A DNA stretch of 64,000 nucleotides, taken from assembly GCF_011075055.1 (NCBI RefSeq), contig NW_025401167.1, positions 1-64,000 of the forward strand. The letters are read 5' to 3'. Under the pieces are notes generated by a model. It searched no databases. It worked only from the letters and a program-made list of their open reading frames with translations, and was not told the DNA's origin. The position numbers and the translations under genes were made by a program. Below are positions 21,585 to 36,869 of the stretch, one piece after another (within the stretch, counting starts at the first letter, position 1; the number at the start of each line of letters is the position of its first letter). Origin of the DNA: Mangifera indica. Taxonomy: Eukaryota; Streptophyta; Magnoliopsida; Sapindales; Anacardiaceae.

Positions 21585-24512
21585 TTTTAAAAATAAACCA
21601 AGTATTTTGACCAAATTTTGCATTCATTGATACTCAAAATTTCAAATAAATTTGTATTTGAGATAAACTTACCGCATTAATCGTTGAAGTAGGGGTGGAT
21701 TCAACTTGAGTAACAAAATTTATTATTTTGCTTTATAAGTAAAGCTAACACCAACCACAATTAAAAAAAAAAAAAAGCAAATTATGTTGATGTTTCTTTA
21801 ATAATCTTTCTAACAAAGCAATATCCATTTCAATCGATTCCAAAAGTATGAATTAAACAAGATCAAAGGATCATTAGCCACCGTTAATCATATAATGCAA
21901 GATAATAAGAACATTTCCTATCTTCCTAATCTTTCAAGTATATAAATTCAAAAGATATCACAAGCTTGACTACTTCCATTCCTCTTTACTATATTGTTGG
22001 ATTAAACAATCTCTAAACCAATTTTCTCTTTATCAAATAACTTAAAGCAAACACTTTAGTTTAATATAATAGAAGAAACCTATTGAATCAAGTGATTATT
22101 TTCAACACAAGTGATTTACTACTTCACAATCATGAGGACAAACAAGTAAGTAATAATGAGTAGGATAGCTTAGGAAAATTGGTAGGTTGATGACAAGGGG
22201 GAAACTTCTTTGCTTTGAATTGCTATTGCTTCTCTTGTCTTTATCTCATGGCTTTCCCTTTATTTACAGTTATAGAGCATGTACAAGTGTCCTTGGAAGA
22301 GTCCTAGATGGATTAGGATGTGAAATTCCAATGAAATCAAGAAACCCTTTTTGTGCCACGACATCAATATTTCTCTGCTGCTACATCAGTGTCCGTGGTC
22401 ATTGGTAGTAGTGGTACCATCTTCGATTAATGATGTGGCCACGTTTGGCACTTTTGCATTCAACACGAACTTCAATCTACAGAGCCCTCCCTTCTTCTCA
22501 AATTTTTGACAATCTCAAGCATCTATGTCCATATGCTGGGAAACCCATTGCAATCCGCTAATACAGAGGGCAAACACCGCTGCATGCAATGCTGGGAAAC
22601 CCATCACATCAGGGCGATTCCATACTTCCCTAAAATTCCCCTAACATAAACTCAAATTTAGTATTCGGTATGAAGATGGAATCAGTGTAAATTATATAAT
22701 ATTGAAATCAATTGTACAAATTCAATGAAAAATAAATTGGATTCTGAGAGCAGAAACATCAAATGGCTCAATTAATTGTTCACCTTTTACCCCTAACCTG
22801 GCTCTCTTCAGCGTCCATCATCTCCGTATCCAACAATTGTCGAATCCACCTTAAATCATTGTTGTTGAAGTCTTGGTTGAGATCTTCTTTAAAACTCATT
22901 TGGATGACAATGTATCCAAATGAAAGCTTTCATCATCCAGATGATTTTGTTTGAATGCGTTGACGTTTAGATGAGTTTTGGTCTAGACTGGATGCTGAGA
23001 TTTAATTGGATGTTGCCACCTATAGGATCTAAGAAGGTTCCACCATTGATTGGTCGAGGGAGAACAAGGGAAGGTCAACCGATGGCTGGGAAGGAATAAG
23101 TCACCAGAGAAAAGAAGAAAAAAACCTTAGAGAGAAAATAACTACTTTTCAAATTTTGGGTTGGGGATAAAATTATTATATTTTTAAACAGAGTAGATAA
23201 AATGTAATAAAATTTTAGTTTTTAAATTTTTTTGGTTAAATGACAATTTTGCCGTTAATTTTGACTAAAAATTTTAATAGAATTTGACTTGTAGATGTAA
23301 TTTTAAATTTTTGAAAGTTAATAAATGTTAGTTTAGATTTACATGGATGGGAACAAGTCTTTCTTTTGGCCTAAAATGTAGACTCACATTTTTCTTTTAA
23401 CTGCTTTTGATAAAGTGTAGTATCGTCTCTGTTGCTCCTAAGATGGTCAGTTGTCTACATAAAGAAGAAAACGGACTGCTGTCCTGCCAGAAGAGGAGTG
23501 GGAGCTGGAAGGATCTGGGAGCAGCAAAAGCCTGCTATTCATATCCATCCCTGCATGTTGAACACCAACGGCGACTGTAACACACGGTATGGGTAACGAA
23601 ATCCTTTTAAAGGAGAAAAATGCTTTCAATGATTTTAAAATCAAACCAAATTAATTGGTTCAATTGATTGAATAAAAAATCGACTCTAACTCTAATCCAA
23701 TTAACATAAAAAAATTGTTTGTTTAATAAACTGGTCAAACTCGATTAAAATTGAACCGGTCAAAACAAGGTTTGACCTAAATTTAAAGTATGTTTCCAAA
23801 TTTTAATTAGTTTTAAATAATTAGATTATTTTTTATTAAATTAAATGAATTTCTAAATATTTATAAAGAAAAATAAGTTTAAAAAAAAATTAAAAAAAAA
23901 ATCCCAAATCTATTAAAATATCTTCTACAATAATTTATAGAATTATGTTTTTTTTCTATATCATAAAATTAAAACTTTTTTATTTTAATTGTTTTATTAC
24001 AACCAAATGAATAATTATTATTCACTACAAAATATATATTATAACCTCCATAAGTGTGAATATATTTGATTTTTCAAAAATTTTTAAATAAAATTTATTT
24101 ATTATAATTTGGTAATAAATTAAACTAATCAATTTTTTGGTTAAATCAATCAAATCAATCGAACCATAACCTAATGAGACAACTGATTAAACCACTGATC
24201 TGATTTTAAAAACATTGAATGCTGCAATTATGCTGTTTTCTACTCGGAAATGTGAAATTACAGATTAATATATAACATGTTATTCCCGCCCTCTTTTTTC
24301 AATATACAAGACAATAGGCTACTGGTGCCTTATGTCAGTAAACCTATGGATTCCGTGAGCACATTAACAAGCAGTAATAGGACAAACTCCACACGAAAGA
24401 ATGATGTCGAGCAACCTCAACTTCTTAAACAAAAGCTCCTCTTTTTTAGGACACATCTATACTGGTACAGAAGAAGCAAACAGAAATTACAAACACAAGG
24501 TAAATATCAAAA
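21585..24512. other. Intergenic DNA with a family 1 fragment
   Basis: No gene is recognised. The segment from about 23100 to 23371 has the family 1 interior and right end (GGGAACAAGTCTTTCTTTTGGCC). A matching left end was not found. Two copies of ATGCTGGGAAACCCAT lie near 22533 and 22590. A 73-codon frame at 22187 with a hydrophobic start has no known domain and was not called. The final part before 24513 is the probable 3' untranslated region of the PP2A gene. Confidence 0.4.
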
Positions 24513-28487
<3,975 letters not shown>

Positions 28488-28546
28488 TCACAGCAGATCC
28501 ACGTATCTATAGATCAAAAGCCTAGAAAAACAGAGAAACGATACGC

Positions 28547-28555
28547 TTAGGGTTT
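28547..28555 (-). promoter_or_regulatory. Telo-box (AAACCCTAA) in the PP2A 5' leader
   Basis: Read on the minus strand, AAACCCTAA lies about 70 bases upstream of the PP2A start codon. Telo-boxes are common near the transcription start of plant housekeeping and growth genes. Motif match only. Confidence 0.4.
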
Positions 28556-28935
28556 CCGATTAACAAAACGAATCGTTTTGATGATCGCAGTGATTTCGAT
28601 CTTTCTACCATTGATTCATTACGGTGTTATTTATTTCATAAAAAAATAAAATAAAATGCTGTGCGTATACGAATAATATGTTTTGTAAATGAAAAAAAAC
28701 GGTGGGGAAGAGGAGGACAGTGAAATGAAACCCAAATGCAAATGAAATGAAATGGAGATTCAATTTCAAACGACAATGATAATGATGTTTGTGTTTTTTT
28801 ATTTTTTTAATTCAAATAAAAAACAACTTGTTATACGTTATATTGTATTATTTTTGTTTGTGTTGGCGAAAATTGTAAGGAAGGAAAATTTTCTGTCTCC
28901 GGTGGCTCCGCCGAGTCAATGTCGCAAAGGAGAGT

Positions 28936-28945
28936 GACACGTGTC
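28936..28945. promoter_or_regulatory. Palindromic G-box/ABRE (GACACGTGTC) upstream of PP2A
   Basis: This perfect 10-bp palindrome centred on CACGTG lies about 460 bases upstream of the PP2A start codon. G-boxes with ACGT cores bind bZIP and bHLH factors, and the ACACGTG form is a classical ABA-response core. It is a candidate site by motif and position only. Confidence 0.45.
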
Positions 28946-29003
28946 GGATTTTTTCTTTTATTTAATTTGATTTTAACATTCTTGTTATTCGTTTGTTTCC
29001 TTG

Positions 29004-29992
29004 GGCCGAATATATTCCCGACCAAAAGTTTTCTGAAATGGTTTTTTCACTCTTTAAGTTTAAAAAGTTCATTTTATCACCTGTTCATTAAATTGTTAAT
29101 AAATTTGTTAATTTTTTAAAGTTAGTAAAAAGACAAAAATGCCTTCTGTTTTTACCAATCTAAATCATAGTTTGTCTTAACAAAATTTATTAAAGTTTTA
29201 TCCATCCCTAGTTAATTTTAATGTTAATGTTTTCCAAGGGTGCAAGGGAAGGAGGGGAGGCAAATTCTAGTGAGAGGAGAGAGAAAATTATCTTTTAGTG
29301 CATAGACCCTTCAAATTCTTGATGGTTTATTTATGTTTTAGTAACGATAAGATTATTGTCTTATTGTTATTTATTTGTCCTTGACCTTGTTAGAACTATA
29401 ACAACTTTTTTTGTTACGTTGCTTTTTCCTTAGGTTGCATTGTCCTCTCCCCTTTCAATAGAACGGCTATAGTTTAATTAGATACCATTGATTTTGTCCA
29501 TCCCATCTCACCACAACTACTTTGGTATGTGAAATTGTGACTTAAAGGACTTGAGTTTTGATTTTGTGTGATGCTGCAACGTTCAGTTCTCCCCTATCTA
29601 CCAATGCCAACCTATTCTCCACCATCCATCAACAATTGCCCACCAGCCATTTATCATGTCCTCTTCTCACCCACACCTAAGTTTGTTTTTGTGTGACTTC
29701 CACCATCCACCCAATTGCCTACCATTGCACATTTGTCTCCACTGAGTCTTGATGCACACGTACAAAGTCATTAGTTGACTGTGTGCTTACCAATACCCTT
29801 AGACACATGCACGCAGAATCCATAACCCATGCTTGCTATTTTTTAAATTTTATTTGTGGGTTTGAGAAATTTTGTGATGGTGATTTGTATTGAATTGGTA
29901 GATGATAAGAAAATAGATTTTTTTTTTTTTTAAACTTAGTAGGTTGGAAAAATAGTTGTATCAAAGTTCAGGTGGAAAACGGTGATCCGGCC
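29004..29992. mobile_element. Possible family 1-related Mutator-like element
   Basis: The left end GGCCGAATATATTCCCGACC and the right end (GGTGGAAAACGGTGATCCGGCC) have the family's form. The interior begins with the usual 'TTTAAGTTTAAAAAG' arm. The flanking 9-mers do not match clearly and the central part is unlike other copies, so the boundaries are tentative. Confidence 0.4.
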
Positions 29993-30491
29993 TTTGTTGG
30001 GTGATGATGAGGGTCAAAGACACAAAGTGATGAAAATGAATTTGGTCAAAGAAAACAAAATAAGATTGAAGGAAGATCCATTCAGCTTTTGAATTTTAAA
30101 ATTTGTTTTATTTGCCACTTCCACAAAACTCCCTTTAATTTTCTGTTTTGTCCTCTCTTTCTGGTGTTATGTCATCTGGGACTTTGAACAAGAATATATT
30201 CTAAATTTCCCATTTACTGAATGATAATTTAACTTTTTACATTCTGTCATGTAAACAAAGTAATAATGTTTGCAATTCTTTAAATAAAGTGGAATTTACT
30301 TGACATGATTTTTCTTATATTTTCAAGAAAAAGAGACATTAACGTATATCTAATCACACTTTGTTTGTATGCAGTGATGCAGGGTTGTTCTTCGCTTGGC
30401 AGCTTCTTCACATGCCACAAAAAGCACCAATTTCAGTCTCTTTTACCTTTTGCCCTTTTTGGCCATTTGAATCCAGTTTTAATTTAGACTC

Positions 30492-31215
30492 CGCCAAATG
30501 ACTATGTCCCCCCAAAGTTTGATGCAAAACTATCCTCTCACCTGCTAACTATAAAAAATTTAAACTCTCGCCCATAAACTAATAAAATTAATAAAAATAG
30601 TTAATTCCAGAGATAAAATTGTTATTTAATTAGTAATGTATTAAAAATAATGAAATATTATCTATTTTTCTCATAGGTTTATAAAATTAACAATTTTCTC
30701 TAAGATTGAGTTTTCAAATCTTATATTTTTCCTTTAGAGTTTCTCCCTCCCCTTTTTCGATGCATCTCTGGTGTGTTCCCCCTTTAGTGACTATTCTTCA
30801 TTTAGTGATAAAAGCGATGTCTTCGTCCAGTGACGAAGATGGTCACTAAGGGGGAAACACGTCAAAGGTGCACTGAAAAAAGGGAGAGAGAGCAAAACCA
30901 TTGGTTTTGGCACCGAAAAAGAGGAGGGAGAGCGAAACCATTGGTTTTGGTGCTTAAAAAGGGGAGAGAGAAACCTTAAGAGAAAAATGTAAGATTTGAA
31001 AATTTAATTCTAAAAGAAAATTACTAATTTTCTAAACTTATGAGGAAAATAAATAATATTTTATTATTTTTAATATATTAATTATTAAATAACGATTTTA
31101 CTTTTAAAATTAATTATTTTTATTAATAGTTTAAAACAGGAATTTAAATTTTCAATAATAAATAAATGGGAGTTGGGTTTCTGTCAAACCTTGGGTGGGA
31201 ATATGTCTTTTGGCC
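30492..31215. mobile_element. Family 1 Mutator-like element with exact 9-bp target duplication
   Basis: The left end (CGCCAAATGACTATGTCCCC) and right end (GGGTGGGAATATGTCTTTTGGCC) are inverted copies. TTTAGACTC flanks the element exactly at 30483-30491 and 31216-31224. Long inverted ends plus a 9-bp duplication are the hallmark of Mutator-like elements. The central part repeats GAGAGCGAAACCATTGGTTT and has no coding capacity. Confidence 0.88.
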
Positions 31216-32928
31216 TTTAGACTCAAAGATGAATTAATCCAAAACCCTAAAGATTGCGTGGGTTAAAAAGCTTTCTGCAGCTTGTGCATACGTACAAAGC
31301 CTCTTTTGACTTTTCTCTTTGAAAGAAAAAAAAAACCCTTACAATAAAATAATTAATAAAATTATATATACAAATAATATACATAATTTTATATATAAAT
31401 AATAAAGTATCACTGTATAATTAAATATTATTTTATTTCTAATTTTAAACTACATAATCACATAGTGATATGTCATTATTTACGTATAAAATTATACATA
31501 TAACACTACTCATTACAAAAATGAAAGATTATCACAAACATATATTACCTAAAAAATTATTGGACATAAATTATTACGTTAAAATTTAGTAAAAATTGGT
31601 CAGTATAAATAATTATTATGTTTGATTAGAGATAATTAATAAAAAAAATACTAACATATTATTTCACTTAAATATCTTTGAATATAATTATCCTAAAATA
31701 TTCTTCGCGTTACTTATTATATTAATTAAAAATGATGATATTTTTATCTTAAAAAAATAGTAATTAATGATATAATTATAACAAAATCAAAATTACTTTA
31801 ATATACCAACTTAATAAAATAATATATATAACACAATTTAATTAAAAAATATTTTTTATCTTTTATATTACCTATAAGATTAGAATTTTTATTATATACC
31901 AATTTAATAAAATAATATATATAAAAAATAAAACATATATTACTAGTAAAATCTTTTTGTTCCATCAATCTAAACCCACTTAAAAGTGAGATGCTCTAGC
32001 ATAATATGAGTTTTGAAAACTTACAAATATATTAAAGTTAAAACCATTCACTATTTTGAAAGAGTAGTTGAGTTCTGAGATTAGTTAATGAAAATAGAGT
32101 TTTACGTCTTTTGGAATAGACAATCCGAACAGAGTAATGGTCCATGTGTAAGAAAATTGCTTCTTTTAAATTGAAATTTGATCATATAGCTTTGAATTTG
32201 ATTGTACCGAGACTGGAAGAACCTCATGTTGTTTTGATTTGACCAAAGACCAAAACAGTATGTTAGGTTGTATTAATTCCCCCGCCAAAGAATCCAGGGA
32301 AAAGAACTAACACAAGATGCAATCGCCTTTCCTTTTAGCTCTCCTACCTTTGATTCTTCATTAGTTTGAGAACTTATTCCACAGCTTTCTTATAATATAT
32401 AGTTTAAGCCTAATAAATTATTCAAAATTTTAAATAAGCCAAACCCAAAGTCGAATAGTATTTGTTGATTGAAAGATTGATAGAGATGGTACATGCATGC
32501 ATGGCTGCTCAAGCTTATTGACTTCAATTTACAGGCAAATATTTATGTCTATTTATCATCCGTCTCACTTTTTCTTTCTCTACACAACTCATCACACAAA
32601 TCTTCAATTGATAAACCACACACCCCCCCACCCACCCCCCGCCAAAAAAAAAAAAGAACAGTCAAAACACTAATAAAGTAGAGTTTCTACAAGGCTGTTC
32701 ATCTTCTGGATTCTTTGCAAGCGTACGTATTAATTTCTGTGTAAAGTCACAGTAACTTCCATGTCTTCACCCCTGATAAAACCTTGCCCAAAAGAAATCT
32801 TACTTGTTTAAATTAGAAATATAGTTGCAGGCCTTCTGGGATCCTCAAAATATATTCCACCATTTCTCATAATCCCCTTGTTTCATCTTCTGCGTACCTT
32901 TTTTGGTGGCTTTTCCTATCTTTGCTAC
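31216..32928. other. AT-rich intergenic DNA and 3' flank of the CLE gene
   Basis: No gene seen from 31216 to about 32500. The 31320-31960 stretch is extremely AT-rich with many short near-repeats. The few hundred bases before 32929 are the likely 3' untranslated region of the CLE gene, which lies on the minus strand. Confidence 0.4.
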
Positions 32929-34449
32929 CTACGATTGCCCAGGAGGTCTTCTAGAGTTCCCAGCTCTCCTGAAATTCAACCAGGATTTTGTTAAAACTTA
33001 CAAAGTTAATGGTGGCTTTTGTTTTGTTGGTGTATTGCTTATTTGTTGGTAACTTTAATAGGCTTATGAAAGGCTAAGTGCTCAACTCACTACAAAAATA
33101 TCTGGCATTAGCAAAAGTAAAAAAATGAATGGATAAATATCCAATTATTATAAATAATATTTTGATTATTTTAACGGTCAATTATTTATATTTCTATTAA
33201 AACAAAATAAATTTATAATTTTAATAAGAAAAAAATTGTGGTTTAAAATCTATTTCTTTAAAAAGTTTGTCTATCATTATAGGTTTTTCATTAATGGGAA
33301 ATTTATAATGATAGACAATAATAAAATTTTTTTAGTTGTTAAAACTTTTTAACAATAAAAACTAAACTTTTTAACAATAATTTTTCTCTTGTTAAATTTA
33401 TAAATTTATTTAATTTTAATGAAAATATAGATAATTAATTATTATAATCATAAAAATAGTATTTATAATAACTGTATAAATAGTTTTGATAATTCATAAT
33501 CAGATAATTACGAAAAAATATTGTAGGTTTGATAAAAAAGTAGAGATAAAGAAAAAGGCAAAGGCAGAGATACCATAAAAATGGAGAGTTGTAAAGGGCT
33601 CATAAATGTAGAGAACAATAAAAAATGTTGATAAACTTTGAAGAATCATGATTAGGGGCAGGCAGTGGGAAGGAATAAAGTGGAGAGACATGCAAAGTTT
33701 TATTCCTAAGGTTAAATGAAGGTAAAATAATTAAAAAGACATTGATTTTAGTATACAATGAAACAGTAAAAGCATGAACACAAAACCTTAAAACTTATCT
33801 TAGAAGCATGAAAACAAAACCTCTAGAACTTATATTATAAATATCACTTAATTCCATGAAAGACAAAGCCTAATTTCATGTATAGAATACCAGGAAAATT
33901 GAAACAAGAATAATATTTTAGGAGGTCTACCATTATATTTGGAAGATATGGCTATGAGAGCTGGAAAGATATAAAAATGGAGATAGTGCTTCTCACAGAT
34001 ATATAATTAATTTATAGAAACACCAGAAATTCACCAAAAAAGCATAGAACGTGCAAATATGCCTGATAACAGTTCAAAGTTCGAAATTCATTTCCATGAT
34101 ATCAACTAAGAAAAGTCAGAACCGGGTAATTAAGAATAATTAGAGATAGAGTATGAAAATTAATTAATTACTTGGAAACACAAGCAAGTTAGTACCTGTT
34201 ATGAATAGGATCTGGTCCATTGGGTACTCTTCTTTTGCTCATGTAATTGAGATCCAACTCCTGACGGTTAATCGATTTCTCTCTTGCTAAAGAATCCACA
34301 TGATTTCGATTTCCTGCTGATTGAGTAGATAATGTTGTTGTGGCTTTGTTTCCTCCACTTTCCAGGCTTCCAATCAACAAAAGCAAGATAAAACCAGTCA
34401 CTGCAACAGCTCCAAACAACGCCCTAAAGAAAAAACTACTCCTCCCCAT
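32929..34449 (-). CDS. CLE25: CLE25-type CLE peptide precursor (two exons)
   Basis: Exon 1 is 34196-34449 (254 nt) and exon 2 is 32929-32968 (40 nt). The 1227-nt intron begins GTACTAAC and ends TTTCAG. Together they give a 97-aa secreted precursor. It has an N-terminal hydrophobic signal segment (about 7-28), a variable spacer, and the CLE dodecapeptide RRVPNGPDPIHN at residues 73-84 preceded by SK. The tail, GNSRRPPGQS, resembles the Arg/Pro-rich C termini of other CLE25/26 precursors. Without splicing the frame stops one residue after the arginine, so exon 2 supplies the real C terminus. CLE25 is known in Arabidopsis as a mobile peptide that reports root drying to leaves through BAM receptors, and as a phloem-lineage signal. 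VPNG rather than VPRG favours CLE25 over CLE26. Confidence 0.9.
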
Positions 34450-36869
34450 ATATAATTTGGATTTTGCTAAGTAGCTTTGTTTCTTCCTAGAATTTATAGA
34501 AGAAGCTTCTTATACTGCTCCTAGAGCAGAGATAGATAGATATATATATATAAATATATATATATATGAAGAGACAACTCAGAAGAAGAAGAAGAGAAGA
34601 GAAGAGAAGATGGGTTAAGGCAAGAATTTGTTTTTGTTTCCAAATTTTAGCGTAGTTTAACTTCACTTGATGGGTTGGTAACTTTATAGGTAGAAGCGAA
34701 TATGTGTTGCATGCACTTTCTCGAACGGAGAGGGCTTAGCTGGTGACATGGAGGCGAGCCCCTTTGCTTTATACTGGTTAGTTCGCCAATACGACACTCA
34801 TCTTTTGCTTTGGTTTGTGTATTTTCATGCGCTTACCAAAAGACACTCCCTTACGTACAGCAGGATCAAAGCAGAGTATTTTAGCCGACGACTACCTGCC
34901 TCATGTGGAATTTTATATCCATGCCAAGGGATCTGGGAAGCTTTCCCAATAATCCTTTTGCTGCACAACAATTTCTTTAAAATTATCAGCAATTTGGTGC
35001 GGATATTTTGGAAGTGAAAAATGGATAGATGAGTTCGTTTATATAGATATAAAAAACATTAATTCCTCTAGCTAGTGGTTGACCAGAATTAATAAATTAA
35101 TTAATTAAAGAGTAACAAAATTTATAACGATATGTAATCACTTGAGTATATCAATAGGTTATATTTAATATATGACATTTAAATAATTATGAATTAAAGA
35201 TAAAATAATATTTAATCACGTGATAATATATATAATATATATCTATTAATGTATTTAAAAATGAATACGTATAATATTGCTCCAGAACATAGTTGTCTAT
35301 GAATGAATTCTTGAAGTTAAACATGTTATCTTGAAATATTACCAATATTTAAAGTGCTCTAATAAACTCCTTAACTACTCAAGGTCTATTAATTGTCTGG
35401 AAAGGAATATATTGTATAGTATATATCTCTCTTCCAATGGGTGGGGAGGGTGAAGTTTTATTTGTACAATTTCCTATAAATCTGACCATCCATCTGTGTT
35501 GCCCCATCTTTATATTTAAAGTAGGAATGTACCTAATCTTTCCAGAAACAATTGAGAATTTATGATCAAAAAACAATTTTATAAGGATAATACTATCGGT
35601 ACCTATTTTGAATATATAAATAAATATTTATTTATATATGTTATAATGTAATTAAGTGTTATTTTATTTTTAATTCAAAATCACTTAATTATATGATAAC
35701 ACATATCAAGTGTATATCTATTGGTATACTTAAAGTGAGTATGTGTAGTTTTATTATTGTGTATAATATTCCACTTATTTCTCCATGTGGACTGGCCAAA
35801 GATCGAAGAGTGCTCAGCTGCTGCCCTTAATTGAGGATCATAATAAAATTATATTAAATAAATTACAATATTATGTTGCCTGGGATTCAAAGTTTAACAT
35901 ACTTAATCACTTGTAATTGTAACAATACCCTTCCTAAACATATTACTTGTACCAAACTCTCTTACATGGGCATCTGTATTTACTTTACAATTACAGCCAA
36001 CCATGGATGGTCCACATTTATGCCTTTGTCACTTGAACCACTCATTATTGTGGGTGTTCGCTAGTTTAATACATAGTCTCCTGAATTTGAATTTGACCAA
36101 GAACTGATTTGAGGCTGAGGAATATATGTGAAGATTGAATATAACGTAGATAGATAGATGTATATGAATAATGAATAAGGGGTAGAATAAACAGAGGTAG
36201 AAGCTGGCTCCTTTGAGCCTTTAATTATGAGAATATTTATCATATCCACATATGCATTACTGCTCCATATTGCTAAAGCATATAGCACAATTTGTCTTAT
36301 CCATGAAATTTAAATCAACAGTTGAAGAAACATTAAAAAGTTTGTGTTGGGAGAATCCAATGCCTTCTTGCTGTAATAGCTTGCCATTGAAGTTACTGAA
36401 GCTACTTCAATCGATTGAAGAATTTTACTCCCTGTGGAAGCTAAGATATGGATGCTCTCAAGAGCAAATGTTTTTGTCACGTATTTTATGTATAGGTGTT
36501 GTGATTTTGACGTACCCATTTCAAAGTTGATTATGCAACATGTTTTTAATAGCTACGCCGCCACTTTTTTATAAGATTGTGTGTTTAAATATTATTATTG
36601 GCTCAAAAGTAGATTGAGAAATCTTTATGCGCATACAAGTTATTATAAGTAGATATATGGTACACTTACTAATAGACTATGTTGAGAATCCTATTTTGGC
36701 TGGAAAATAATTTGGGTGTGGGAGTGCTCAGGGTTTCTATGTGTGTTTTGTCATTGACGGAAAGAAGATAGAATTGGTATTTTGCATTTTCTCTAGGGTT
36801 TTATAGTTATGGGATTAATGGTGGTTAGCACTTACTCAAACACGGCAATTACAAGATGAAATGCGATTA
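34450..36869. other. Upstream region of the CLE gene and intergenic DNA
   Basis: A TA-rich run at about 34538-34567 and a GA-rich tract at about 34580-34610 lie upstream of the CLE start and may belong to its promoter and leader. Open frames at 34748 (89 codons) and 36252 (92 codons) have no recognisable domain. No further gene seen. Confidence 0.4.

Noticed and set aside
22187..22408. 73-codon frame with a leucine-rich hydrophobic start, like a small secreted protein
   Set aside because: No family, no Cys pattern I recognise, and in the reverse direction the same stretch resembles retrotransposon-type sequence. Not enough to call a gene.
36252..36530. 92-codon frame between the CLE gene and the copia remnant
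   Set aside because: No recognisable domain, and no splice or promoter context. Length is within chance for this window.
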